Below, piece by piece: positions 8,722-16,708 of a stretch of DNA of 64,000 nucleotides. The notes beneath the pieces were generated by a model that saw nothing but the letters and a program-made list of their open reading frames with translations, was not told where the DNA came from and did no database searches. The DNA is from Sphingomonas sp. BK235 (GTDB lineage Bacteria; Pseudomonadota; Alphaproteobacteria; Sphingomonadales; Sphingomonadaceae). Position numbers and translations under genes: made by a program. Numbering within the stretch: position 1 is the first letter of the stretch; every line of letters begins with the position of its first letter. The stretch is taken from positions 579,662 to 643,661 of the forward strand of contig NZ_SLXN01000003.1 in NCBI RefSeq assembly GCF_004345855.1, in the 5' to 3' direction.

Positions 8722-10434
8722 TCAGTATCGCCAGCTGGTGAGGTCGGCGCCCTTGGGGGCGCTGGCCTCGATCCGCTTCAGGATCTTGGGCAAGTAGAAG
8801 CTGTTGTAGCGCAATCGGCCGATCGCGTTGGACGTGGCATGGTCGCCGTTCCAGCAATGTTCGCGACGGTCGCCGTAATCCACCTCGCCGCCATAGGCCG
8901 GCTTCGTCGTCTTGAGGAAATCCTCCATCAGGTAGACGGCATTGTTGAGGTAGAAATTGTCCATGTCGCCGACATAGATGTGGATCTTGCCCTGAAGTTT
9001 CGGGGCCAGCGTCTTCCAGTCACGTTGCAGGATGTGGCGCAAGTCGTAATGCTCGCGCCAATAAGCGGCGACTTCCTTGTCGATGACGCCGGTGCGCTTG
9101 TCCCAGATGCGCTTCGGATAGCCGTCGGCACCCTGTGGCGAGTAGACGGCTTCCCAGATGTCCCATTGGCCGCCCGAACGCGACTTGTCACCGAGCACCA
9201 GTTCGAGCCGGTTCTCCTGCTCGATGGTATAAGGTACATGGCCGAGCCAGTCGCGCTTGCCCGGGTGCTCGACGCTGCCGAACGGACCTTCGTAGCGATA
9301 GGCGTTGGCGTCGCGGTAGATGTCCACCGTCATGGTCTGGCGAAAGTCGATCGGATCCGGGCAGGCGGCGAAGGCGCCGTTATACTGGTCAGGGTATTTG
9401 ACCTGCACGCCCAGCGCCTCCCACCCGCCGGTCGACCCGCCGTAGAGGAAACGCGCCCAGCCCGCGCCGAGGCCGCGATAGCGGCGCTCCAGCTCGGGAA
9501 TGAAGTCATAGGTGATGGCGTCGCCATACGGCCCGAGATTGGCCGAGTTCACCGCATAGCTGTCGTCGTAATAGGGGTTGGAATGGTCGATCTCGACGAC
9601 GAGGTAGCGCGGGAACTTGTCCGACACCCATTTCCTGTAGAAGTCGTAGGCCTCCTGCTGTTCGTCGCGATTGTAGCAGGGGAGGCCGAAGCGCTCGCTC
9701 GGCTCGCACTTGAGGTTCGGATCGGGCGGCGTGGTGCGGAAGCCGCCGAAATCGTCCGGGAAATGCCCGTGGAAGATCATCAGCGGGTAGCGCGCTTCGG
9801 GGTGCCGGTCGAAATCGCGCGGGACCAGCACGTGGCCGCGGATGTAGATGTCGCGACCCCAGAATTGGGACAGGCGCTCGCTGCGCACCTTGAAGTGGCG
9901 GACGAACTCGGTGTCCTTCGGCTCGGCGATCGGCGGATTCACGCGGTCCAGCTCGAGCGCGATGGTCGCGCCGCCGGCGGGATCGAAGTCGATCTCGCGC
10001 GGGGTGCCGACGAGATTGCCCGGCTCCAGCCGCCAGTTCTGACCCGCCCCGCGCGGGGCGGGGAGCTTGACGGTGCGGCCGTTGGCCAGCTTGTACGTGT
10101 CGTAGCGGTGCAGCACCGGCTGCGCCCAATAGCGCCCCTTGGGGACCTGCGCGGTGCTGAGCGCGGGGAAGCCGAGCACGTCGGCGCCGACGGTGGCGGA
10201 CTGGCCGCGCCGCAACCCGTCGACGGTGACGCCGAACACCTGCGCGCCGACATAATCGGGGCGGACCTGAAAGCGCGGCTCGGTCTGCTTGTCCTTGGTC
10301 AGGATCACCAGCACGCGGCCGTCGACCTGGTCGGCCGTCGCGCTCGCCGGCAAGGTGACGCGGAAATCATCCGCCGACGCCGGCGCGGTCGTCGCCAGCA
10401 ACATCGCCCATCCCGCCGCCCACCGCTTCGCCAT
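8722..10434 (-). CDS. Exported alpha/beta-hydrolase (esterase-D-like), substrate unknown
   Basis: A 570-residue protein with a signal peptide (MAKRWAAGWAMLLATTAPASA). The N-terminal 170 residues look like a beta-rich accessory domain. The C-terminal two thirds resemble putative esterases of the esterase-D type. There is a YPLMIFHGHFPDDFGG oxyanion-region block and a nucleophile elbow FLYGGSTGGWEALG (Ser within GSTGG). An acidic residue may be supplied by YVGDMDNFYL and a His by NGDHATSN. It sits between the TonB-dependent receptor and an M24 peptidase on the same strand, with 134 bp to the receptor, so it is probably part of the same uptake locus. I cannot name the substrate. It is longer than a minimal esterase D because of the N-terminal domain. 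Confidence 0.78.
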   Translation of the reverse strand: MAKRWAAGWAMLLATTAPASADDFRVTLPASATADQVDGRVLVILTKDKQTEPRFQVRPDYVGAQVFGVTVDGLRRGQSATVGADVLGFPALSTAQVPKGRYWAQPVLHRYDTYKLANGRTVKLPAPRGAGQNWRLEPGNLVGTPREIDFDPAGGATIALELDRVNPPIAEPKDTEFVRHFKVRSERLSQFWGRDIYIRGHVLVPRDFDRHPEARYPLMIFHGHFPDDFGGFRTTPPDPNLKCEPSERFGLPCYNRDEQQEAYDFYRKWVSDKFPRYLVVEIDHSNPYYDDSYAVNSANLGPYGDAITYDFIPELERRYRGLGAGWARFLYGGSTGGWEALGVQVKYPDQYNGAFAACPDPIDFRQTMTVDIYRDANAYRYEGPFGSVEHPGKRDWLGHVPYTIEQENRLELVLGDKSRSGGQWDIWEAVYSPQGADGYPKRIWDKRTGVIDKEVAAYWREHYDLRHILQRDWKTLAPKLQGKIHIYVGDMDNFYLNNAVYLMEDFLKTTKPAYGGEVDYGDRREHCWNGDHATSNAIGRLRYNSFYLPKILKRIEASAPKGADLTSWRY

Positions 10435-10472
10435 CCGCCGTCCCCCTCTTCAAGCCTGCCCGCGTCCTCCGG

Positions 10473-11906
10473 TCACTCCGATGGGATCAGCGTGATCTCG
10501 GTCTGTCGCCCGTCGATGAAGCGCACCCGCCGCCCGTCGTAGAAAGCGTTCTCCTCCGCGCGGAACTGCACCTCCTGTCCGCCCCACTCGGGGACCGTGG
10601 CATAGGCCGCCAGTTCGATCGACCAGGCGGTGTCGGCGTGGATCGGATACTCACCGCGCTCGTCGCCGCTCTGCTTGTCCCAGAAACCGATCGCCGTGCC
10701 GGCGGCATGGCCGTGATAGCCGAGGGGATGCGTGTAGATGCTCGGCTTCAGCCCGGCGGCGATCGCCTTGGCGCGGGCCGCGGCCAGTACCTGGTTGCCG
10801 CTCTTGCCGACCTCGAAGGAGGAGAGCAGTGCGTCCTGCACCCCGTTGGCCGCTTTCAGCCCCGCGGCCAGACCCGCGGGCACGGCTGTCTCGCCGGGCT
10901 TGAGCACATAGGCGAGATGCTGCGTGTCGGTGTTCAGTCGGAGATAGGTGATGCCGAAGTCGGTCCACAGCAGGTCGCCCGGCTGGATCACGGTGTCGCC
11001 CTCCAGCATGGTGGACGAGCCTTGCCGGATGATGCCGACCGAGGGCTGGAACCAGGTGGCGAGCCCGAGATCGGAGACACGCTGACGGTACCACCACACG
11101 ACGTCGTCGCTCGTGGTCCGCCCCGGCGTGATCGCCTTGCGCGAGAAAGCCTCGCCGATGATCCCGTGCGCGAGCCGCAGGATGCCGGGATAGATCCGCG
11201 TCTCCGCGGGGATGCGCGTCTCCAGCCAGCCGATCGCCAGCCGGTCGCCGGGCACGATCCGCGCGCGCAGGTCGGGGCGGAGCGCCGCCTTCATCTCGTC
11301 GTACTGGCTGAGCGTCATCCCGTCGGCGAAGGCGGAGACGGCCGAGGTGTTGATCGCGATCTTGCGCGGGTCGCGCGCGGCGATCAGCTCGGCCACGGCC
11401 TTCCATTGGTCGGGCTGCTTGTCGGGGTCCCAGGCCGGGCTGAACAGGCCGCCGAGGCCGTAGCGGCTCACCGTCAGCCGCTCGATCGGCTTGCCCGCTC
11501 CGGGATCGAAGAAGATCAGGATGGTGCGGCGGCGCGCGTGCAGGCTCTCCGAGTTGAGCATGGTGGCGACCACCGGCTCCTCGAAATATTCGCGCGCCAT
11601 CAGCACCCACATGTCGATGCCCTGTTGCCGCATCAGCCGCGGGACGATCGTGTCCAGCCGCTCGGCCAGGATCGCGTTCTGCAGCTTGGCACGATCGCGG
11701 ATCGACAGCACGGGGGGCAGCGCCGGCGCGCGCTGCTCGGTCTCGCTCATCGGCAGGATCGGCACCGCCACCGGCGCCTGCGCCATCCGCTGCCCCATCT
11801 GCGCGCGCGATGGTCCCTGCGCGGCGGCGTCGCTCGCCGGCCCCGACCCGCCCAGCAGCAGCACCGCCGCGCACCCCAGAAGGGCGGCTCGCCTGCCCGG
11901 TCCCAT
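10473..11906 (-). CDS. Exported M24-family metallopeptidase (Xaa-Pro aminopeptidase-like)
   Basis: A 477-residue pita-bread-fold peptidase with an N-terminal signal peptide (GRRAALLGCAAVLLLGGSG). The first half resembles a creatinase-like N-terminal domain. The second half carries the expected dimetal ligands: LLWTDFGI and LNTDTQH (two Asp), the His in THPLGYHGHAAG, then Glu in WSIELAA and Glu in QFRAEENAFYDG. M24B enzymes cleave Xaa-Pro bonds; some family members are amidinohydrolases. Its end lies 38 bp before the esterase-like gene, so the order M24, esterase, receptor, M20 reads as one minus-strand block. It is divergent from the MarR regulator, which may control it. Confidence 0.88.
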   Translation of the reverse strand: MGPGRRAALLGCAAVLLLGGSGPASDAAAQGPSRAQMGQRMAQAPVAVPILPMSETEQRAPALPPVLSIRDRAKLQNAILAERLDTIVPRLMRQQGIDMWVLMAREYFEEPVVATMLNSESLHARRRTILIFFDPGAGKPIERLTVSRYGLGGLFSPAWDPDKQPDQWKAVAELIAARDPRKIAINTSAVSAFADGMTLSQYDEMKAALRPDLRARIVPGDRLAIGWLETRIPAETRIYPGILRLAHGIIGEAFSRKAITPGRTTSDDVVWWYRQRVSDLGLATWFQPSVGIIRQGSSTMLEGDTVIQPGDLLWTDFGITYLRLNTDTQHLAYVLKPGETAVPAGLAAGLKAANGVQDALLSSFEVGKSGNQVLAAARAKAIAAGLKPSIYTHPLGYHGHAAGTAIGFWDKQSGDERGEYPIHADTAWSIELAAYATVPEWGGQEVQFRAEENAFYDGRRVRFIDGRQTEITLIPSE

Positions 11907-11931
11907 CGTCTACCCCCTAGTCTCTGCCCTG

Positions 11932-11951
11932 TTGCGTGAAAGTGAACGCAA
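11932..11951. promoter_or_regulatory. Candidate operator in the M24 / marR divergent gap
   Basis: The sequence TTGCGTGAAAGTGAACGCAA has perfect 6-bp arms (TTGCGT and ACGCAA) around 8 bp. It lies in the only non-coding gap between the divergent M24 peptidase and MarR genes, 25 bp upstream of the peptidase start. The size fits a MarR dimer site, and MarR regulators usually bind beside their own gene. This was read by eye only. Confidence 0.4.
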
Positions 11952-12103
11952 TTCTATGCACGTGTCAACCCGCCAATTCGGCGCCGTGCCCGCCATGCCG
12001 ATTGTCGGCGCGAGGCGGAACGGCCATGGGGCACGCGGCGTGATCGCGACCGGTCGGCCGGGCCGGCGGTGGGGCGGACAGGATCGCAGAGAGAGGATGC
12101 GCA

Positions 12104-12592
12104 GTGACCAGGAACCGGATGTTCGATCCGACCAGCGAGGCATTCCGCCTGGCCACGTCGCCTTTCTATCTGATCGCCCACGCCGATTACATGTATCACC
12201 GCAACATGGACGCGGTGCTGTCCGCACATGGGGCGAACAAGGCGATGTACCGGATCATGACGGTGCTGCGCGATCACCAGCCCTGCCGGATGACGGACCT
12301 GGCCGACATGGCGCTGATCAAGCGGCCGACGGTGAGCCGCATCGTCGAACGGATGGGGGAATTGGGCCTCGTCGACACCGCGCAGAGCGAGGAGGACAGC
12401 CGCGCCACCGACGTGCGCATGTCGGCGGCGGGCCGCGCGCTGCTCGACACGCTGACGCCGCTGGTCGCGCCGCTGTTCGTGGAAGCGACGAGGGGGCTCA
12501 GCCACGACGAGCTGCAGCGCTTCGTCGCGACGCTGCAGATCATCGGCAGCAACCTGGCGCACCCGCGCGACAAGGACTCACCGCCCGGTTGA
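12104..12592 (+). CDS. MarR-family transcriptional regulator
   Basis: A 162-residue winged-helix regulator. Helices around residues 40-60 (AMYRIMTVLRDHQPCRMTDLA) lead into the recognition helix (LIKRPTVSRIVERMGELGLV). The beta-wing follows, with the family's conserved acidic/Arg signature (SEEDSRATDVRMSAAGR). The C-terminal helices would form the dimer interface. The start is a GTG preceded by a GAGAGG site; an ATG five codons in (MFDPTSE) is possible. MarR proteins are usually repressors relieved by small aromatic or other ligands. The divergent M24-receptor block and the downstream oxidoreductase are both candidate targets. Confidence 0.9.
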   Translation: MTRNRMFDPTSEAFRLATSPFYLIAHADYMYHRNMDAVLSAHGANKAMYRIMTVLRDHQPCRMTDLADMALIKRPTVSRIVERMGELGLVDTAQSEEDSRATDVRMSAAGRALLDTLTPLVAPLFVEATRGLSHDELQRFVATLQIIGSNLAHPRDKDSPPG

Positions 12593-12688
12593 CAGCGGCC
12601 ACCTTCGCGCTCGATACGTCCATTTGAACGCGATGCGGGGGTTCGGGGGCGCTGGGGGCGGCATGACGGAGCGATCGGACACGGGCCG

Positions 12689-14002
12689 GTGACCCGCGGG
12701 CGTGATCGCGCGCCGCCTTGGGGCGGCGCCGACACCGCGTCCTTCTGGCAGGCGGAGGCCGCCGACGTCGTGGCGCATCCGCCGCTGCGCGGGGTGGTCG
12801 AGGCGGAGTTCGCGGTCGTGGGCGCGGGCATCGCGGGCCTGTCGCTCGCGCTCCAGCTCGCGCTGGCGGGCCGCGAGGTGGTGGTGGTCGAGGAGAGCGT
12901 GCCCGGGGCGGGGGCGCTGGGCGCCTCCGCGGGCATCGTCGCGCCCCAGCTGGTTCGCACCACGCCCGCGCGGGTCCTCGCTCGGCTCGGCCGCGAGGTC
13001 GGCGGCGGCTGGCTTCGCCTGATCGGCGAGAGCGGCGGCCACCTGTTCGACCTGATCCGCGAGCATGCCATCGCCTGCGATGCGCGGCCGCAGGGGTTCG
13101 TGGCGCCCGCGCGCGGAGAAGACGCGCCGCGCCGGCTGGCGATGGTGGTCGAGCAATGGCGTCCCTTCCGCCGCGATCTCACCGTGCTGGACGCGGCGGC
13201 GGTGGCCGCGCTGACGGGCACCGCCGGCTATACCGCCGCGGTGCTGGACGCGAGCGGGGGCGGGGTGGATCCGGTGCGGCTGGCACAGGGGCTCGCGGAG
13301 CGGCTGGTCGCGGCGGGCGGGCGCCTGTTCCATCACAGCCCGGCGACCGCGCTGGACCGCGAAGCGCACGGCTGGCGCCTGCTCACCGCGGGCGGGACGG
13401 TGCGCGCGGCCGGCGTCGTGCTGTGCGCCAACGGCGGCAACCACCGCCTCCACCCGATGCTGCGCGAGACGGTGTTGCCGATGCGCATCCACGAACTCGT
13501 CACGCGGCCGCTGTCGCGCGCGATGCGCGCCGCGGTGCTGCCGCACGGCCAGGCGCTGACCGATCTGGAGCGCGACATCTTCTCGATCCGCTGGATCGCG
13601 GGGGATCGGCTGCTGACCTATTATCCCGTGTCGGCGCACGCCACCGCCGACGCCGTCGAGATCGCGGTGAACGATCGGCTGCGCGCGATGCTGCGCTATC
13701 ATGAGCCGGTCAGGATCGCGCATCTGTGGCAGGGCGTGGCGTGGATGAACAGCAGCCTGCTGCCACGCGTGGTGCGGCTCGACGACGGCCTGCTTGCGGT
13801 GCAAGCCTGCAACGGCCGCGGCATCGCCACCAACGCGATCGTCGGTCGCGAGGTGGCGCGGATCCTCCTCGCGCCGCAGAGCTACCGGCCGCAGATCGCG
13901 CTGGACATGCCCCGCGCGGTGCGCGGTTTCGCGCTTGCCCGCCACCTGCCAAACGTGCTGTTGCATGGCGCACGGGCCCTGGCGCGCTTGACGCGGCGCT
14001 GA
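12689..14002 (+). CDS. FAD-dependent oxidoreductase, D-amino-acid oxidase (DAO) family
   Basis: A 437-residue flavoenzyme. The dinucleotide-binding motif VVGAGIAGLSLALQLALAG is at about residues 43-61 and is followed by VVVVEE, the acidic end of the Rossmann beta-alpha-beta. GALGASAGIVAPQL and the C-terminal ACNGRGIATNAIVGREVA, with its Gly-rich FAD contact, are typical of the DAO/glycine oxidase fold. The first 35 residues form a leader with SFWQAEA before the fold. The GTG start lacks a strong ribosome-binding site, so it is tentative. Enzymes of this family oxidise amines or amino acids; the substrate is not evident. A BASS-type carrier follows after 25 bp, and the two may act on the same compound. 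Confidence 0.85.
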   Translation: MTRGRDRAPPWGGADTASFWQAEAADVVAHPPLRGVVEAEFAVVGAGIAGLSLALQLALAGREVVVVEESVPGAGALGASAGIVAPQLVRTTPARVLARLGREVGGGWLRLIGESGGHLFDLIREHAIACDARPQGFVAPARGEDAPRRLAMVVEQWRPFRRDLTVLDAAAVAALTGTAGYTAAVLDASGGGVDPVRLAQGLAERLVAAGGRLFHHSPATALDREAHGWRLLTAGGTVRAAGVVLCANGGNHRLHPMLRETVLPMRIHELVTRPLSRAMRAAVLPHGQALTDLERDIFSIRWIAGDRLLTYYPVSAHATADAVEIAVNDRLRAMLRYHEPVRIAHLWQGVAWMNSSLLPRVVRLDDGLLAVQACNGRGIATNAIVGREVARILLAPQSYRPQIALDMPRAVRGFALARHLPNVLLHGARALARLTRR

Positions 14003-14027
14003 GCCTTCGATCCGGCCGGGGGGGCGA

Positions 14028-14900
14028 ATGGTCGAGAACGTGATATTGCCAGCGGTGCTGGCGCTCGTGATGACGGGCGCGGGTCTCGACATCGACGCGC
14101 GCCGGCTCCCGAACGGCCATGTCGCCGTCCGCGCCATGATCGCCGGGTTCGTCGCGACCGCGATCCTGCTGCCGCTCGCCGGGCTGGCGATCGCCACCTG
14201 CTTCCGCGGCGAGCCGGCGATCGCCTTCGGTCTGGCGCTGCTCGCGGTATCGCCCGCCGGGCTGCTGGCCGGGCCGCTCGCCCGCGCGGCCGGGGGCGCG
14301 GCGAGCACCGCGGTGGCGCTCACCTTATCCTCCAGCCTGCTCTATCTCGCGGTGGCGCCGCGGCTCATCCCCGGGCTGGCGAGTTGGCTCGATCTGTCGT
14401 CCGGTCAGATCGATCTGCCCGGCCGCGACATCCTGGCCAGCGTCTCCGCGGTGTGCGTCCTGCCGTTGATGGTGGGCGCCGCCGTCCGGGCGATCGCGCC
14501 CGCGGCGGCATGTGCCGCGGAGCGGGTGATCGCGTCGCTGGCGCGACCGTCGCTGGGCGGCGTGCTCGCGTACATCCTCTACGCCAACGCCGAGTCGCTG
14601 TGGCGCTGCTCGATCGATCTGCTCGGCGCCACGCTGCTGCTCAACCTCGTCGGCGTGGCGGTGGCGACCGCTGCGGGCGCGCTGTCGGAGTCGCGCCGCG
14701 CCGACCGGCTGGCGATCGAAGGCGCCTGCCTGATGCGTCAGGAAGGCACCGGCATCTTCGTCGCTGCGGTGGTGTTCGACGAATCGGCCGCGGCCTTGCC
14801 CCTCATCGTCAACAGCCTCATGGCGATGATGGTGGCCTATGGGCTGCGCACCTATCGCCATCTCGGCCGCTCCTCCTTCGGAGCGCGCGCCGCGGTCTGA
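14028..14900 (+). CDS. BASS-family (bile acid:sodium symporter-like) transporter
   Basis: A polytopic membrane protein of 290 residues with about nine or ten hydrophobic segments. Its layout matches small bacterial BASS/SBF carriers. Seen: an opening helix VILPAVLALVMTGAGLDID, a conserved loop FGLALLAVSPAGLLAGPLARAAGG (about residues 65-88) resembling the first crossover region, and a second polar stretch EGACLMRQEGTGIFVAAVVF resembling the second repeat. Known family members carry organic anions with sodium; the substrate here is unknown. It follows the FAD oxidoreductase by 25 bp and is probably in the same operon. Confidence 0.8.
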   Translation: MVENVILPAVLALVMTGAGLDIDARRLPNGHVAVRAMIAGFVATAILLPLAGLAIATCFRGEPAIAFGLALLAVSPAGLLAGPLARAAGGAASTAVALTLSSSLLYLAVAPRLIPGLASWLDLSSGQIDLPGRDILASVSAVCVLPLMVGAAVRAIAPAAACAAERVIASLARPSLGGVLAYILYANAESLWRCSIDLLGATLLLNLVGVAVATAAGALSESRRADRLAIEGACLMRQEGTGIFVAAVVFDESAAALPLIVNSLMAMMVAYGLRTYRHLGRSSFGARAAV

Positions 14901-14927
14901 TAGCGGCGGGCGGATCGGACGGGCGCG

Positions 14928-15836
14928 CTATCGACCCCGTCGCTCGTCGCGCCGCGCGATCTCGTCCGCCATGATCGCGCAATGCTCGATCAACATCTCG
15001 GTGAGCACGCGCACCTTGCGCGCGGGATGCTGCCCGGGCGGGCGGATCACGTAGATGCCGAGCATCGGCGGCGGATACCGCGGCATCACCGGCACCAGTG
15101 CGCCGCTGTCGAGATGGTCGATGATCAACTCGGTGGGAACTCCGGCCAGACCGATCCCGGCGAGCGCCGCGGCGACCAGCGCGACCGCATTGTCGGCCTT
15201 GAAGCGCCCGTGCGGCTTGAGCGGGATCACCGTCTCGCCGTCGAGGGCGAGCCACGTCTCGGTGCCCTGCATCACCACGTCGTGGGTGGCGAACTGCTCC
15301 GGGGTCTCCGGCGCGCCATGCGCCGCGATATAAGCGGGAGTCGCGACATAGACGGCCGGCGTGCTGCCGACCTTGCGCGCGAGCATGTTCGAATCGGTGA
15401 GGTGGCCGACCCGGATCGCGCAGTCGAAGCCTTCGGTGATCAGGTCGACGAAGCGGTCCGTATAGCAGGAGCGCACCTGCAACTGCGGATGGAGGCGCGC
15501 CATCTCGGCGATCACGGTGGCGAAATGGGTCGGGCCGAACGTCAGCGGGGCGGCGATGCGGAAGCTGCCGCGCAGCTCTCCCTCGGGGAGGATCGTCTCG
15601 CGCGCGACGTCGATCTCGGCGCAGACGCGCGCGGCGTGATCGCGGAATGTCAGCCCTGCCTCGGTGAGCGCGGCACCGCGCGTGGTACGCGCCAGCAACT
15701 GGACGCCGAGGTCCGCTTCCAGACGCGCGAGACGCCGGCTGACGATCGATTTGGACAGGCCGAGCCGCAGCGCGGCGGCCGTCACGCCACCGGCGTCGGC
15801 GACCTCCACGAACGTTCTCAGTTCCTCGATGTCCAT
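14928..15836 (-). CDS. LysR-family transcriptional regulator
   Basis: A 302-residue LysR-type regulator. The N-terminal winged helix reads MDIEELRTFVEVADAGGVTAAA then LRLGLSKSIVSRRLARLEADLGVQLL. The effector-binding domain follows from about residue 90 (GSFRIAAPLTFGPTHFA). The start at 15836 was chosen because MDIEELRTFV is the standard LysR opening; the open frame continues upstream to 16691 without LysR character. It is divergent from an isochorismatase-family hydrolase across a 144-bp gap, the usual arrangement for a LysR protein and its target. Confidence 0.93.
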   Translation of the reverse strand: MDIEELRTFVEVADAGGVTAAALRLGLSKSIVSRRLARLEADLGVQLLARTTRGAALTEAGLTFRDHAARVCAEIDVARETILPEGELRGSFRIAAPLTFGPTHFATVIAEMARLHPQLQVRSCYTDRFVDLITEGFDCAIRVGHLTDSNMLARKVGSTPAVYVATPAYIAAHGAPETPEQFATHDVVMQGTETWLALDGETVIPLKPHGRFKADNAVALVAAALAGIGLAGVPTELIIDHLDSGALVPVMPRYPPPMLGIYVIRPPGQHPARKVRVLTEMLIEHCAIMADEIARRDERRGR

Positions 15837-15854
15837 CCAGCGTTCCCCGATGTG

Positions 15855-15869
15855 CGACACAGCATGTCG
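15855..15869. promoter_or_regulatory. Candidate LysR-type binding site
   Basis: CGACACAGCATGTCG has perfect 5-bp arms with a 5-bp centre and lies in the divergent gap between the LysR gene and the isochorismatase-family gene, close to the lysR start. The symmetry and position are typical of LysR sites, but the motif is short and was found by eye. Confidence 0.3.
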
Positions 15870-15980
15870 TCCATCGAGCCTATCGTGCCGCGTACTGCGA
15901 TGGCAATGATCTCGACGACGTCGCCCCGCTCTGCCGGCGACGCACCGAGCAGATCGCGATACCACAGCAAAGGAACGCGC

Positions 15981-16643
15981 ATGACCTTCCGCAATGGCCT
16001 TGGCTCCCTCTTGCGTCCGGAGGACTCGGTCCTCGTCCTCATCGATCACCAGCCGTATCAATTGGCCAATCTGAACAGTCATGATCCCCAGGCCGTGGTC
16101 AACAACACCACCGCGCTCGCGAAAGCGGCGAAGGTGTTCGGCGTGCCGACGATCCTCACCAGCGTGGTGGCCGATCGCGGTGGCGTGATCTTCAAGCAGG
16201 TGACCGACGTCTTCCCCGGGCAGGAGGTGATCGATCGCACCTTGATCAACACGTGGGAGGACGCGACCGTCGTCGATGCCGTCAGGGCGACCGGTCGCAA
16301 GCAGTTGATCATCGCGGGCCTGTGGACCGAGATCTGCGTCGCGATGCCCGCGATCCAGGCCGCCGGGGAGGGCTGGGACGTGACGGTCATCACCGATGCC
16401 TCTGGCGGGACATCGGTGGAGGCGCACGCCGTCGCGATCCAGCGGATGATCGCGGCGGGCATCAACATGATGACCTGGGTGGCGCTGGCGGCCGAGTGGC
16501 AGCGCGACTGGGCCAGGCTCGACACCGCCGGCCCGCTGACCCAGGTCATGATCGACCATGTCGGCGGCAGCGGCATCGCCTATCTGTGGGAGCAGCAGCT
16601 GCTGCATACGCCGGTGGCCGCCGCGAGCTCGGCTGGCGCGTGA
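15981..16643 (+). CDS. Isochorismatase-family (YcaC-like) cysteine hydrolase
   Basis: A 220-residue cysteine hydrolase. The catalytic Asp is in VLIDHQPYQ, the catalytic Cys is in LWTEICVAMPA, and the cis-peptide region lies just before it. The sequence IINTWED-like segment RTLINTWEDATVVDAV and the C-terminal AHAVAIQRMIAAGINMMTW fit the YcaC-like branch rather than true isochorismatase or nicotinamidase. Substrates of that branch are poorly known. The ATG at 15981 follows an AAAGGAACG site. The frame is open far upstream, but that part is antisense to lysR. It starts a plus-strand group with the luciferase-like monooxygenase 65 bp downstream. Confidence 0.88.
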   Translation: MTFRNGLGSLLRPEDSVLVLIDHQPYQLANLNSHDPQAVVNNTTALAKAAKVFGVPTILTSVVADRGGVIFKQVTDVFPGQEVIDRTLINTWEDATVVDAVRATGRKQLIIAGLWTEICVAMPAIQAAGEGWDVTVITDASGGTSVEAHAVAIQRMIAAGINMMTWVALAAEWQRDWARLDTAGPLTQVMIDHVGGSGIAYLWEQQLLHTPVAAASSAGA

Positions 16644-16708
16644 TCGAAGCGGGCAGGCGGCGTCGCGCCGCCCGTCGCCGCCTGGCAGCATGATCCTGGA
16701 GACCTGAG

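Noticed and set aside
5465..8797. 1110-codon open frame on the plus strand
   Set aside because: It is the antisense shadow of the TonB-dependent receptor. GC-rich codon bias leaves the opposite strand open. The receptor frame has a signal peptide, plug motifs and a C-terminal Phe; the shadow has no domain and odd His/Asp/Arg-rich composition.
14928..16691. 587-residue form of the LysR protein
   Set aside because: The first 285 codons run antisense through the isochorismatase-family gene. The true start is MDIEELRTFV at 15836.
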